From positions 1,054,001 through 1,118,000 of the forward strand of contig NZ_JAPEMT010000003.1 of assembly GCF_026342435.1 (NCBI RefSeq): a stretch of DNA of 64,000 nt, in the 5' to 3' direction. Shown in pieces: positions 43,893 through 52,450 of this stretch. Source of the DNA: Streptomyces sp. NBC_00237 (lineage in GTDB: Bacteria; Actinomycetota; Actinomycetes; Streptomycetales; Streptomycetaceae). A model generated the notes under the pieces. The model saw nothing but the letters and a program-made list of their open reading frames with translations. It was not told where the DNA came from and did not search any database. The position numbers were made by a program, and so were the translations under genes. How positions within the stretch are numbered: the first letter of the stretch is position 1; each line of letters begins with the position of its first letter.

Positions 43893-44180
43893 CTCGCCTC
43901 AGAAGCCTCCTTCGCCCACCTGTGCGCCGCCGCACCCGTGCCAGCCTCATCCGGGCGCACAGACCGCCACCGACTCAACCGCGGTGGAGACCGCCAGGCC
44001 AACCGCGCGCTGCACACCATCGTGCTGGTCCGCATGCGGCACGACCCTCGCACCCGCAATTACGTCGCACGACGCACCCTCGAAGGACTCAAGACGAAGG
44101 ACATCTTCAGGTGCCTCAAGCGCTTCGTCGCACGTGAGGTCTACCACCATCTCACCACCGGATTCAGCGGCGCGAGCGGC
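43893..44180 (+). pseudogene. IS110-family transposase C-terminal fragment
   Basis: The frame with SEASFAHLCAAAPVPASSGR, RLNRGGDRQANRALHTIVLV and RCLKRFVAREVYHHL is the C-terminal domain of IS110/IS116/IS902 transposases, including the serine-type SSG segment. The N-terminal RuvC-like domain is missing. Confidence 0.8.
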
Positions 44181-44214
44181 CCTTCCCCTACAGCTTGACG
44201 ATCTATAGAAGCTT

Positions 44215-44798
44215 CAGAGTCGAGCTTATAGGTGGCCACGGCCAGGCACCGGTCGAGCTGGAAGTCCTGGTCGGCCTGGATCTGGGCCTCCAGCGTTGGG
44301 CCGTAGATGGCGTCTGAGTACATGCGCTGGTAGATGTCCAGGGTGTGTTGGAGTCGGCTGCCCGTACTGCAGCGGCTGATGAGATCTCTGGCCCAGTCGA
44401 AGCACAGGTCTCACAGGTTCAGCGCGGTTGCGTCACCGTACGCGTCAGTGGGGCCGTGCCAGCCGTGCGTAGCATGATGCTCGGCGAAGTGCCGGTAGAA
44501 GGCGGGCCTGCCGCGGCGGAGTTCGGAGCGGTCAATCATGTCGTCGTGGGTCAGGAAGGGGGAGTGATCACTTCCAGGGCCGCCGCTTGATGAACCGCGT
44601 TGGCGGAGCCGATACCGCCAGCCCACGCCAGCCCCAGTAACAGAACTGGGCCCGTATCCGCTTACCGCTTCCCCCGGTCAGGAACGCGCGCATAGCGTTG
44701 CTGTGTTCAGTCAGCCCGAGCCGGTGCATGGCTGACGCCTCGCGGTCCGCAAGGTCTGTGATGATCTTGTCCATGGCCGCCCGAACCTCCGTGAGCAT
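44215..44798 (-). pseudogene. Polyprenyl diphosphate synthase, decayed
   Basis: Starting at ATG 44798 the minus strand encodes MLTEVRAAMDKIITDLADRE, then AFLTGGSGKRIRAQFCYWGW. After two frame changes (about 44585-44620) it continues FLTHDDMIDRSELRRGRPAF, with the first Asp-rich motif of isoprenyl synthases in altered form. A TGA replaces Gly in ALNL*DLCFDWARDL near 44411, and the frame goes on with YQRMYSDAIYGPTLEAQIQA to about 44215. A geranylgeranyl-type synthase of about 340 residues was once here. Several lesions show it is dead. The ispH relic is directly upstream. Confidence 0.8.
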
Positions 44799-44829
44799 GG
44801 GCAGGGATGAAGACTGGCGGGAACCAGCC

Positions 44830-45404
44830 GCAGAATGCGGGCTGTTGTGCAGTTCCTGTGGGTGTGCGAAGTCAGTCGACTCTTCAGCGGCGCGCACCGC
44901 AGACACCTGCCCGAAGCCTTGTGCGGCAAGCCAGTTGAGGACATCGGTGATCCGCACGTCGGGGGCCGAGGCCCCGAACGTCACTCCCACAGTCCGGACC
45001 GTCGGCAATCAGGCTTCGTCAAGGGCGTCCACACCGTTCACGAGATGCACAGCCGGTGGCCCCGCCACGTCAGCAGGGCCGACGAGCCGGGCGGGGTGCG
45101 AGGAGTCGAGCGAGCCGACGACGAGCACCAGATCGGCGTCGATGGCGAGCCGTTCGACGGCTTGCTGCTGATTCTTCGTGGCAGAGCAGGTGTCGTCGCC
45201 GGGTGGGGAAATCAGCGCGGGGAACCGTTGCTTGAGCGCGGCGACGGTCGTCATGGTTTCGTCAGCGGACAGGGTCGTCTGTGACAGCCACACCACCCGC
45301 TGCTCATCGCGCAGCCGCAGTGTGGCAACGTCCTCTTGTTCGGAGCAGCCGCCGGGCTCGGCCAGCAACACCCGGCGCTCGGGCGACCTAGCGGTGATGG
45401 TCAT
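44830..45404 (-). pseudogene. ispH: IspH (HMBPP reductase) relic with internal stop and deletion
   Basis: ATG 45404 follows GAGGAG and starts LLAEPGG, like IspH. The region with the first iron-sulfur Cys and about 110 following residues is deleted: LLAEPGG runs via CSEQEDV almost straight to VVWLSQTTLSADETMTTVAA. FPALISPPGDDTCSATKNQQ and DLVLVVGSLDSSHPARLV then match the family. At 45009-45011 a TGA stands where IspH has Trp (DEAW), and the same frame continues PTVRTVGVTFGASAPDVRIT to about 44830. This was an isoprenoid-pathway reductase (MEP pathway, last step), now broken by a deletion and a nonsense codon. Confidence 0.8.
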
Positions 45405-45659
45405 GATGTCTCCTCGACGGCGTCCGATGCGGAGGGGCTGACCAGGACGCGGCCTGCGACAGCGTGTCGGTGAGCCAACCAAGATTCGAGGACTGTGCGC
45501 ACAATCTGGCCGCGTACCAAGTACAGGGCCCTTGCCTGTGCCGCTGGAGAGGCTTCAGGGGGTCCGCCACGGGCGGGGCACGAGAATGCCTGTGAGGGGC
45601 CACGAAGTTTTCGGACAGGCGCCCAATAGGGTTGTCCTGGACAAGGAAACGAGGAAGAA

Positions 45660-45950
45660 GTGGCGCCACCCAGTAAGTATTCGCCGGAGTTCCGCGAGGA
45701 AGCCGTCCAGATCGCGTTGAGGTCAAGCAAGACGATCTCCGAAGTCGCCCGGGAGCTTGAGCTGAACTCGGAGACACTACGCGGCTGGGTGAAGAAGTAC
45801 CAGAAGCAGCAGGAAGCGGCCCCCGATGCGGAACTGACGGTGAGCGAGCGGGCGCGCCTGAAAGAACTCGAACGACGCAACCGCGAACTGGAGATGGAAG
45901 TTACCTTCCTGAAAAAAGCCGCAGCGTACTTCGCGAAGGATCCCCGGTAG
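45660..45950 (+). CDS. IS3-family transposase OrfA
   Basis: A 96-residue protein from GTG 45660 (behind GAGGAAG). Helix-turn-helix SPEFREEAVQIALRSSKTIS, then EVARELELNSETLRGWVKKY, followed by a Glu-rich coiled coil. A slippery A6G heptamer at 45912-45918 lies near its end, where a -1 shift would join it to orfB through GSPVASKYEFIDEM to make the OrfAB transposase. Confidence 0.9.
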   Translation: MAPPSKYSPEFREEAVQIALRSSKTISEVARELELNSETLRGWVKKYQKQQEAAPDAELTVSERARLKELERRNRELEMEVTFLKKAAAYFAKDPR

Positions 45951-45976
45951 CAAGCAAGTACGAGTTCATCGATGAG

Positions 45977-46840
45977 ATGCGGCTCGACACCGAGAAGTAC
46001 GCATACAGCGTCGAGTTTATGTGCGGTCGGCTCGGCGTCTCCAGATCAGGCTACTACGACTGGAGATCCCGCCCGGAATCCGCGACAGCTCAGCGACGCG
46101 AAGAACTGAAATTGCTCATCGAGAAAGCCTTCGACATGTCCGACAGCACCTACGGGCACCGGCGCATTCAGGCCCAGCTGTACCGCTGGGGCGTCGCCGC
46201 GGGCGTGGAGCTGGTCCGCCGCCTCATGCGCGAACTGGGCCTGGTGCCCTGCCTGCCACGGCCGAAGAGGTTCAACCTCACTCAGACTGCGGCCGGCCAA
46301 GTGCCAGACCTCGTCGGCCGCGACTTCACTGCGGATGCGCCCGGCAAAAAACTCGTCGGCGACATTACCTATATCGCGACCGGGGAAGGCTGGCTGTACC
46401 TCGCAACGGTCATCGACTCCTGCACGAAGGAAGTCATCGGTTACGCACTGGACGACCACTACCAAACCCCACTGATATCCAGGGCGATTCGTAACGCGGC
46501 ACGGAATAGGAATCTCTTGGCCGACGCGATATTTCACTCGGATCGCGGAAGTAACTACATGTCAGCCGAGTTCGGGAGGACGCTGGACCGCTTCGGTCCC
46601 CGCAGATCTGTCGGCCGCACCGGGATCTGTTTCGACAACGCTATAGCCGAATCATTCTTCGGCGCCCTGAAGAACGAGCGCGTTTCAAGGGTGACTTACC
46701 TGACCCGCGAGGCGGCCCGGCAGGACATCACTCGCTACATCGAATTCTGGTACAATCGCAAACGCCTCCACTCGGCGGTGGGTTACCGCCCTCCGCGCGA
46801 AGTCCACGCCGAGTACGAGAAGTTGCGAATCGCCGCGTGA
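45977..46840 (+). CDS. IS3-family transposase OrfB
   Basis: From ATG 45977, 287 residues with an HTH_21-like N-terminal part (STYGHRRIQAQLYRWGVAAG) and a complete integrase core: GDITYIATGEGWLYLATVID (Asp), FHSDRGSNYMSAEF (Asp) and CFDNAIAESFFGALKNE (Glu), then FWYNRKRLHSAVGYRPPRE. All catalytic residues are in place. The frame is -1 relative to orfA and is open upstream through the slippery site. Confidence 0.9.
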   Translation: MRLDTEKYAYSVEFMCGRLGVSRSGYYDWRSRPESATAQRREELKLLIEKAFDMSDSTYGHRRIQAQLYRWGVAAGVELVRRLMRELGLVPCLPRPKRFNLTQTAAGQVPDLVGRDFTADAPGKKLVGDITYIATGEGWLYLATVIDSCTKEVIGYALDDHYQTPLISRAIRNAARNRNLLADAIFHSDRGSNYMSAEFGRTLDRFGPRRSVGRTGICFDNAIAESFFGALKNERVSRVTYLTREAARQDITRYIEFWYNRKRLHSAVGYRPPREVHAEYEKLRIAA

Positions 46841-46886
46841 AATAAACAGTCAGAAGCCTGTCCGGAAAACGCGAGGCCCCTCACTG

Positions 46887-47405
46887 AAACCGGTGCGAGG
46901 CAGCAGAAAGTACTGTGGGCCAAAGGCCCGGGAACAATGAAGCGGAAGGGCGTTTCACCAGATCATCATCCTGTCCTTTGTTCACTCAACACGCGCCGAA
47001 CAGCCCGGACAACACCCGCCGGGGAGCGCTGAGATCCACGCTGTTGCAACCGATGCATTCGGGCACAGCCATGGCATATACGCTGCGGAAGCGATGCTTC
47101 CGCACGCCCGCACGCCCCCTTGCCGGGCGTTTCATCCTTCGAGGTGTGTTTGGGGCTGGGTCATGTTCCTACGCCCTGTCCGACGAGCAGCTTTGTGACA
47201 TCAGGCCGGGCAGCGGCCGCCCGCCCGTACCGCAGGACGGCCCGGCGCTGCTCGACGAGGTGCGCGCGGTGGTCGCCCCCTACTACCGCTGACCGATGGC
47301 CGACCTCCCAACGGGTGTGTTCTTGAGATGGGGGTGTTGGCGACCATCGGCAGGAACGGCAAAAGAGGGTATGCGTTCCGGCCAAGATCATTCAGAATGG
47401 GCGAG
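46887..47405. other. Gene-poor stretch right of the IS3 element
   Basis: About 520 bases without a convincing gene. A plus-strand frame ending at 47292 finishes with LLDEVRAVVAPYYR, which looks protein-like and may be the tail of a lost gene, but its start is obscure. Confidence 0.35.
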
Positions 47406-48344
47406 ATGACGACGACAAGAGTGATCACTCAGAGAACCATCGGTGCCTCCGACGTGCTGGAAGTGGCCGAAGTACCCATGCCCTCGCCGGGCCCTGGCGA
47501 GGTACTGGTACGTGTTCTGGCCACCGGTATGAACCCGGCGGACTGGAAGGTCCGCACCGGCAAAGTCGACTTCTTCGGGCCGCCGCCCTACGTCCTGGGC
47601 CACGAGTTCAGCGGCACGGTCGAGCGCGTGGGGGCAGGGGTGACCCGGTGCGAGGCGGGGGAAGAGGTCTACGGCTGGACCACTCCGCCGCACGGCAGCC
47701 ACGCGGACCACGTAGTGGTGGCCGAGGACCGTGTCGCCGCCAAGCCCCGGACCCTGGACCACGTCGGTTCCGCGGCCCTGCCCATCTCGGGATTCACCGC
47801 CTACCAGGCGTTGATCACCCTTGCTGACGTGCGGCCGGGCCAGCGGGTGCTGGTCCACGGTGCGGCGGGCGGGGTCGGTCACCTCGGCGTGCAGATAGCC
47901 AAGGCCCGAGGTGCGTACGTCATCGGCACCGCCAGCGCGGCCAAGCACGACTACCTGCGTGGCCTCGGCGTGGACGAGCTGATCGACTACACGGCCGAGG
48001 ACTTCTCGACGCTGCGCGGCATCGACGCCGTTCTGGACACGATCAGCAATGACTACGGGCCCCGCTCGCTCGTCACCCTCAAGCCGGGCGGCATCCTTGT
48101 GGACGTGGTCGGCGTGGGCGTGGACCGTACCGAGGTCACGGCGCGCGCCGCGGAACTCGGTGTGCGCTTCGTAGAGTTCTTCCTTGACCCGGCCCCGGCC
48201 GTGCTGACCGCGTTCGCGGCACTGGTCGACGACCACGGTGTGCGCCCCACGATCGCCGAGATCCTCCCCCTGGAGCAGGCCGCGAAAGCACACGACCTGA
48301 GCGAGACCGGCCGCGTACGCGGCAAGATCGTTCTCGTGCCGTGA
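47406..48344 (+). CDS. NADP-dependent quinone oxidoreductase-like protein (MDR family)
   Basis: This 312-residue zinc-independent medium-chain dehydrogenase/reductase begins MTTTRVITQRTIGASDVLEV. The GroES-like fold (about 25-120) contains GMNPADWKVRTG and YVLGHEFSGTVERVG. The Rossmann domain (about 125-260) has the nucleotide loop VHGAAGGVGHLGVQIAKARG. It ends VRGKIVLVP. There are no structural zinc Cys residues, so it resembles quinone reductases that pass two electrons from NADPH to quinones or enones. ATG 47406 fits the family start; ATG 47397 and an upstream in-frame start exist. A monocistronic gene near a broken gene; a detoxifying role is plausible. Confidence 0.85.
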   Translation: MTTTRVITQRTIGASDVLEVAEVPMPSPGPGEVLVRVLATGMNPADWKVRTGKVDFFGPPPYVLGHEFSGTVERVGAGVTRCEAGEEVYGWTTPPHGSHADHVVVAEDRVAAKPRTLDHVGSAALPISGFTAYQALITLADVRPGQRVLVHGAAGGVGHLGVQIAKARGAYVIGTASAAKHDYLRGLGVDELIDYTAEDFSTLRGIDAVLDTISNDYGPRSLVTLKPGGILVDVVGVGVDRTEVTARAAELGVRFVEFFLDPAPAVLTAFAALVDDHGVRPTIAEILPLEQAAKAHDLSETGRVRGKIVLVP

Positions 48345-48359
48345 GTCCGTAACATTCGC

Positions 48360-48862
48360 GCACCGGTACTGGACGCTCCGCGCCGGCGTTCACCGGAGCC
48401 GGACTGACGGCGACCCGCGTGGTGAGTCTGCGCCACGACGAGGAACGCAACCACCTGCTCAGGATCCGCGCCGGGCCTCCGTACTGTGCCCCGCACTCAC
48501 TCCGGGCCCCCTGGCCTCCGCACGAGGGCTGTTGAACCTGAGCACATGGCCGCTCGAACAGGGGCTCGTCACCGCTACGTCCACCCGGGCAGACCACCTC
48601 ACCATGACCGTCGATCTGGTGCAGGCAGCCCACCGCCACGGCCCGGCCCCGGCGACCGACGCGCTCCTGGCCGACCTCACACACCGTCCCCGGAGCCACC
48701 CGTCCGTCCGGTGCCCTCGACCTCGATCGGCTGCACGAAGCCGCGGTAAAGGAGCAGGAGGTGCTCGCCGAGGAGGACCGGGCAGCCCGGAAACGCGCTG
48801 CTGAGCAGTCCAGCGCGCCGCTCCTCCAGTCGCTCTTCGGCGCCCCGGCACTCCCGCAGTAG
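48360..48862 (+). pseudogene. Frameshifted gene of unknown function
   Basis: Protein-like segments occur in more than one frame. RVVSLRHDEERNHLLRIRAG (about 48415-48475) and MNLSTWPLEQGLVTATSTRA, then LVQAAHRHGPAPATDALLA (48532-48670), are followed in a shifted frame by GALDLDRLHEAAVKEQEVLA, then AARKRAAEQSSAPLLQSLFG up to TAG at 48862. Codon bias follows these segments across the shifts. I cannot name the family. A strong hairpin follows at 48875-48922, as expected at a real gene end. Confidence 0.5.
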
Positions 48863-48874
48863 CCGCCACCGGCA

Positions 48875-48922
48875 TGAGAACGGGACAGGCCCGCTCCTCG
48901 GATGCGGGCCTGTCCGTTCTCA
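48875..48922 (+). terminator. Intrinsic terminator
   Basis: TGAGAACGGGACAGGCCCGC pairs with GCGGGCCTGTCCGTTCTCA around a nine-base loop, 12 bp after the frameshifted gene. Confidence 0.7.
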
Positions 48923-49178
48923 CGCAGAGTTGCCGCAGGGTAGGTTCTCAGCGCCCACGCCATATGGCGGCGCTGTGACCTGGGAGTTCTCACATGGCAT
49001 CCGGCCAAGCGGCCTGTGGGATTCTCAACTCCGCGCCATATCCGCGCGGTTTCACCTGCGGTCGGGAACGTCCGAAGCGCCGACCAGAGTGTCCTGTCGA
49101 AGCGCACCTGTCGGATGGCGAGGCGCAGACCTGGTGAGGTGTCACGTTGATCGAGGACGCTGGACCTCAGTGTTCTCA
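48916..49178. repeat. Scattered GTTCTCA repeats
   Basis: GTTCTCA occurs at 48916, 48944, 48986 and 49172, and ATTCTCA at 49021, in a 263-base stretch with no gene. Each copy sits in a different context, often near CATATGG or ACATGG. Their role is unknown. Confidence 0.4.
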
Positions 49179-49225
49179 ACCGACATGGCTTTCACGGAAT
49201 CGTGCTGACGGACGAGACGAGTGGC

Positions 49226-49843
49226 TCAGCCGTCCTGCTCTTCAGCGGGGCTGGTGAGGGCGAGTGCCGCGTTGAGAAGCGCTGAGGTCAGTGCGGGGAG
49301 TTGGTCGGGGGATTCGGACAGCAGGAACAGCCAGCCGAAGAGGGGGCCGACCAGCAGGGCGTTCAGGATGGCCGGGTCGGGGCGGGTGGCGGCCTCGCCG
49401 CGTGTGACCGCGCGGCCCAGGACCTCGGTGATGGTCCGACGCTGGGCACCGAGGTATTTCGCATCGAACCGGTCGCGCAGCGCGGGATCGGCATGGATAT
49501 CAGCCAGCAGGCCAGGAATCGTCCCCGGCGGTGGTGAGGCCATACTGTCCGTGATCTCGGCGAGTAGGGCGGCCAGGTCGGCGCGGAGCGATCCGCGGTC
49601 GGGCGCCACGGCCAGGAACTGGCCCGGCACAAGGACATCAAAGATCATTTCTTGCTTGGTGGCGTGGTGCCGGTAGATGGCCGCCTTGCCCACGCCGGCA
49701 CGCGCGGCCACCGCGCCCATCGTGAGCCGCGCGTACCCCACCTCAGCCAGCAGCTCCAGTACGGCGGAGGTGATGGCGTCATCGACGCGACTGTCCCGGG
49801 GGGCGCCCCCCTGGTTCCGGGCGGGGGTTCCCAGGTCGGTCAC
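49226..49843 (-). CDS. TetR/AcrR-family regulator
   Basis: A 205-residue repressor. The N-terminal helix-turn-helix is clear (about 22-66: AITSAVLELLAEVGYARLTM, then VAARAGVGKAAIYRHHATKQ), followed by an all-helical ligand-binding C-terminal domain of the TetR_C type (PDPAILNALLVGPLFGWLFL). Its ATG overlaps the stop of the flavoprotein gene by four bases, so it is translated with it. It may sense the substrate of that enzyme or an arsenical; no operator of its own could be pinned down. Confidence 0.85.
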   Translation of the reverse strand: MTDLGTPARNQGGAPRDSRVDDAITSAVLELLAEVGYARLTMGAVAARAGVGKAAIYRHHATKQEMIFDVLVPGQFLAVAPDRGSLRADLAALLAEITDSMASPPPGTIPGLLADIHADPALRDRFDAKYLGAQRRTITEVLGRAVTRGEAATRPDPAILNALLVGPLFGWLFLLSESPDQLPALTSALLNAALALTSPAEEQDG

Positions 49844-51249
49844 GAGGTGCAGCAGCCGCCCGCTGGCGCTCCGTTGACGGCTGTCGCTTCAGCGGCGGGT
49901 GCTGCGGCGCCGAGTTGCACGAGTGCGGGCTCCGGTGTCGCGCAGCAGCCTCCGGCGTCGGTCTCGGCGGCGGCCGGGTCGTCGAAGAGTCCGGCTCCGC
50001 CGCACACCCCGGTCTCGGGCAGGGTCAGCTCCATGCGGTCGGCGGAGTCGAGGTCGCCCGCGAGAACGGCGGCGACGGAGCGGACCTGCTCGTAGCCGGT
50101 CATCGCGAGGAAGGTCGGGGCGCGCCCGTAGGACTTCATGCCGACCAGGAATACCCCGGGCTCGGGGTGGGACAGTTCGCGATGGCCGTGGGGGTAGACG
50201 GTGCCGCAGGAGTGCTGGTTGGGGTCGATCAAAGGGGCCAGTTCGACCGGCGCTTGGAGGCGCTCGTCCAGACCGAGCCGGAGCTCGTCGAGGAAGGTGA
50301 GGTCGGGGCGGAAGCCGGTCAGCACGATGACCTCGTCCACCGGCTCCAGACGGCGCCCGTCCTCACCCACCAGGACGAGACGCCCGTCGGTGTCGCGTTC
50401 GACGGCGTCGGTGCGAAAGCCCGTGACGGCGTCTGCGTGGCCGTCGTCAACGGCGGCCTTTGCCGCGAGGCCGAGGGCGCCGCGGGCGGGCAGTTGGTCG
50501 GCTGCGCCGCCGCCGAAGGTGGAGCCGGAGATGCCCCGGCGCAGAACCCACACACCCTTCGTTCCCGCGCCCTCGTCGGAGGTGGCGAGGTCGGCGAGGT
50601 AGGCAAGGGCGGTGAAGGCGGAGGCGCCGCAGCCGATGACGGCGGTGCGCTTGGCCGCGTACCGGGCGCGGACAGCCGGGTCCTTCAGGTCCGGGACCCG
50701 GTAGGAGATCCGGTCGGCTGCCGCGTGTTCGCCGAGGGCGGGCAGCCCGCTGCCGCCTGCCGGGGAGGGGGTGTTCCAGGTGCCGGAGGCGTCGATGACG
50801 GCGCGGGCGAAGAGGCGTTCCTCGCGGCCGTCGGCGTGGGTGACGTGCACCACGAAGGGCTGCTTGTCCCGGTCGGCGTCCACGATCCGGTCGCGGCCCG
50901 CCCGCGAGACCCCGGTAACGGTCGCCCCCGTGCGGACGCGGTCACCGAGGACGTTGGCGAGCGGCTGCAGGTACTGCTTCGCCCAGTCGCCGCCGGAGGG
51001 GTAGGTGGCCGGGTCGGGGCGAACCCAGCCGGTGGGGGCGAGGAGCTTCTCGGCGGCCGGGTCGACGACTTCGCCCCAGGTGGAGAACAGGCGCACGTGC
51101 GCCCACTCGCGCACTGCGGCGGCGGCGTGGGGGCCGCGTTCCAGGACGAGGGGTTCGAGGCCCTGGTCGAGGAGGTGGGCGGCGGCGGCAAGGCCGGCGG
51201 GTCCGGCTCCGATCACGAGGACGGGCAGCTCGGTGGTGGGCGGGTTCAC
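49840..51249 (-). CDS. FAD/NAD(P)-binding monooxygenase-like flavoprotein with paired-Cys tail
   Basis: The 469 residues start with a dinucleotide loop (VLVIGAGPAGLAAAAHLLDQ, about 10-29) and have a second loop near residue 205 (RTAVIGCGASAFTALAYLAD), the layout of flavin-containing monooxygenases and pyridine nucleotide oxidoreductases. VIVLTGFRPDLTFL marks the C-terminal FAD contact. The last 70 residues are odd: GVCGGAG, then DAGGCCATPE, then GGCCTS at the very end, three Cys sites that could bind As(III) or pass electrons. It is divergent from the ArsR-controlled set at 51359-53356 and coupled to a TetR gene. A role in oxidising or reducing arsenicals is inferred. Confidence 0.75.
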   Translation of the reverse strand: MNPPTTELPVLVIGAGPAGLAAAAHLLDQGLEPLVLERGPHAAAAVREWAHVRLFSTWGEVVDPAAEKLLAPTGWVRPDPATYPSGGDWAKQYLQPLANVLGDRVRTGATVTGVSRAGRDRIVDADRDKQPFVVHVTHADGREERLFARAVIDASGTWNTPSPAGGSGLPALGEHAAADRISYRVPDLKDPAVRARYAAKRTAVIGCGASAFTALAYLADLATSDEGAGTKGVWVLRRGISGSTFGGGAADQLPARGALGLAAKAAVDDGHADAVTGFRTDAVERDTDGRLVLVGEDGRRLEPVDEVIVLTGFRPDLTFLDELRLGLDERLQAPVELAPLIDPNQHSCGTVYPHGHRELSHPEPGVFLVGMKSYGRAPTFLAMTGYEQVRSVAAVLAGDLDSADRMELTLPETGVCGGAGLFDDPAAAETDAGGCCATPEPALVQLGAAAPAAEATAVNGAPAGGCCTS

Positions 51250-51266
51250 GACGGCTCCTTGCGTTG

Positions 51267-51342
51267 TTTCGACGTCTGTCGATGGCTTGCGCGGCCCAGC
51301 ATGACACCTGTATTGATGAGCGTCAACATAGACGTTCGTCGA
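51267..51342. promoter_or_regulatory. Divergent ars operator region
   Basis: TCAACATAGACGTTCGTCGA at 51323-51342 matches the dyad before the arsR at 52444 in all but two bases. A degenerate half, GACGTCTGTCGA, lies at 51271-51282. The region separates the flavoprotein (minus) and monooxygenase (plus) genes, so one ArsR could silence both directions. Confidence 0.6.
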
Positions 51343-51358
51343 ATTGATGGGGATTCAG

Positions 51359-52403
51359 ATGGAGCACATCGACGCTGTGGTCATCGGGGGCGGCCAGTCC
51401 GGACTCGCCGCCGCCCACGCCCTGCTGCGCCGTGGGGTGCGGCCGGTGGTGCTGGAGGCATCCGCGCAGGCAGCCGGGTCGTGGCCGCACTGCTACGACA
51501 GCCTCACCCTGTTTTCGCCCGCCCGGCATGCGCTTCCCCGGTACCGACGGGGACCGATACCCGTACCAGGAGAAGGTCGTCTCCTACCTCACTGCCTACG
51601 CCGCCCGTCTGGACGCCGAGATCCGTACCCGCTGCCGCGTCGCCGCCGTCCGCCGCACCGGCGACGGCTTTGAGATCACCCTGGAAAGCGGCGGGCGGCT
51701 GTCCGCGCGGGTGGTGGTGACGGCCTCCGGCGCCTTCGGCAACCCCCACCGGTCGCTCCTGCCGGGTCTGGAGCACTTCACCGGCCAGGTGCTGCACGCC
51801 GCCGACTACCGCAGCCCCGACGCCCTCACCGGCCGCCGGGTGGTGGTGGTCGGGGCGGGCAACTCGGCCGTGCAGATCGCCGCCGAACTCGCCCAGACGG
51901 CCCGCGTCCCGCTCGCCTCCCGGGTACCGGTGAAGTTCACCCCGCAGCACCTCCTGGGCCGCGACCTGCACTTCTGGCTGACCCGCACCCACCTCGACGC
52001 CGCCCCGCTCGGCCGTCTCCTGTCCCGCCCGCCGGCCCAGCCGGTCCTCGACGACGGCCGCTGCCGCACCGCCCTGACCGCCGGACAACCCGACAGGCGC
52101 CCCTTGTTCACCGGCGTGGACGGTGCGAAGCTCCTGTGGTCCGACGGGCAGCGGGAGGAGGTCGACACGGTGCTGTTCGCCACCGGCTACCGCCCCGACC
52201 TGCCCTACCTCGCCACCCTCACCGGCGGCCTGGACGCCGAGGCCCGCCCCCGGCACCGTGAGGGCCTGTCCTTGTCGGTGGCGGGGCCTGGGTTCGTCGG
52301 GCTGGAGTGGCAGCGCGGCTTGTCGTCGAACTCGCTGCGCGGGGTTGGCCGGGATGCCGACCGCGTTGCCCGCCGCCTCGTTGCTTACCTGGCGGGTCGG
52401 TGA
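51359..52403 (+). pseudogene. ArsO-like flavin monooxygenase with frameshift
   Basis: ATG 51359 starts MEHIDAVVIGGGQSGLAAAH, the FAD loop of the ArsO/flavin-containing monooxygenase group, and runs to SLTLFSPARH. A small deletion near 51525 (in the usual ...YSSLPG... segment) throws the frame. The rest, from GMRFPGTDGDRYPYQEKV through the second loop RRVVVVGAGNSAVQIAAEL and VLFATGYRPDLPYL to the stop at 52403, is intact in another frame. Total length would be about 350. It overlaps in function with the intact gene at 54307-55374. An ArsR-type operator lies just upstream. Confidence 0.8.
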
Positions 52404-52430
52404 GCCCTGGCCCCCTTGCTTCGATGTGTG

Positions 52431-52450
52431 TCAACATAGACGTATGTCGA
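52431..52450 (+). promoter_or_regulatory. ArsR operator covering the arsR start codon
   Basis: TCAACATAGACGTATGTCGA is a 20-bp dyad (TCAACATA, four-base centre, TATGTCGA; one mismatch). It includes the ATG (52444) of the arsR gene, and no ribosome site precedes that ATG, so the mRNA is probably leaderless and the repressor would sit on the transcription start. Confidence 0.65.

Larger units (their letters stand above)
45593..46883 (+). mobile_element. Complete IS3-family element with 3-bp target duplication
   Basis: Ends at 45593 (TGAGGGGCCACGAAGTTTTC) and 46883 are imperfect inverted repeats of 28 bases. CTG flanks both sides (45590-45592 and 46884-46886), a 3-bp target duplication typical of IS3. 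orfA and orfB are intact. This is the best candidate for an active element in the window. Confidence 0.85.
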
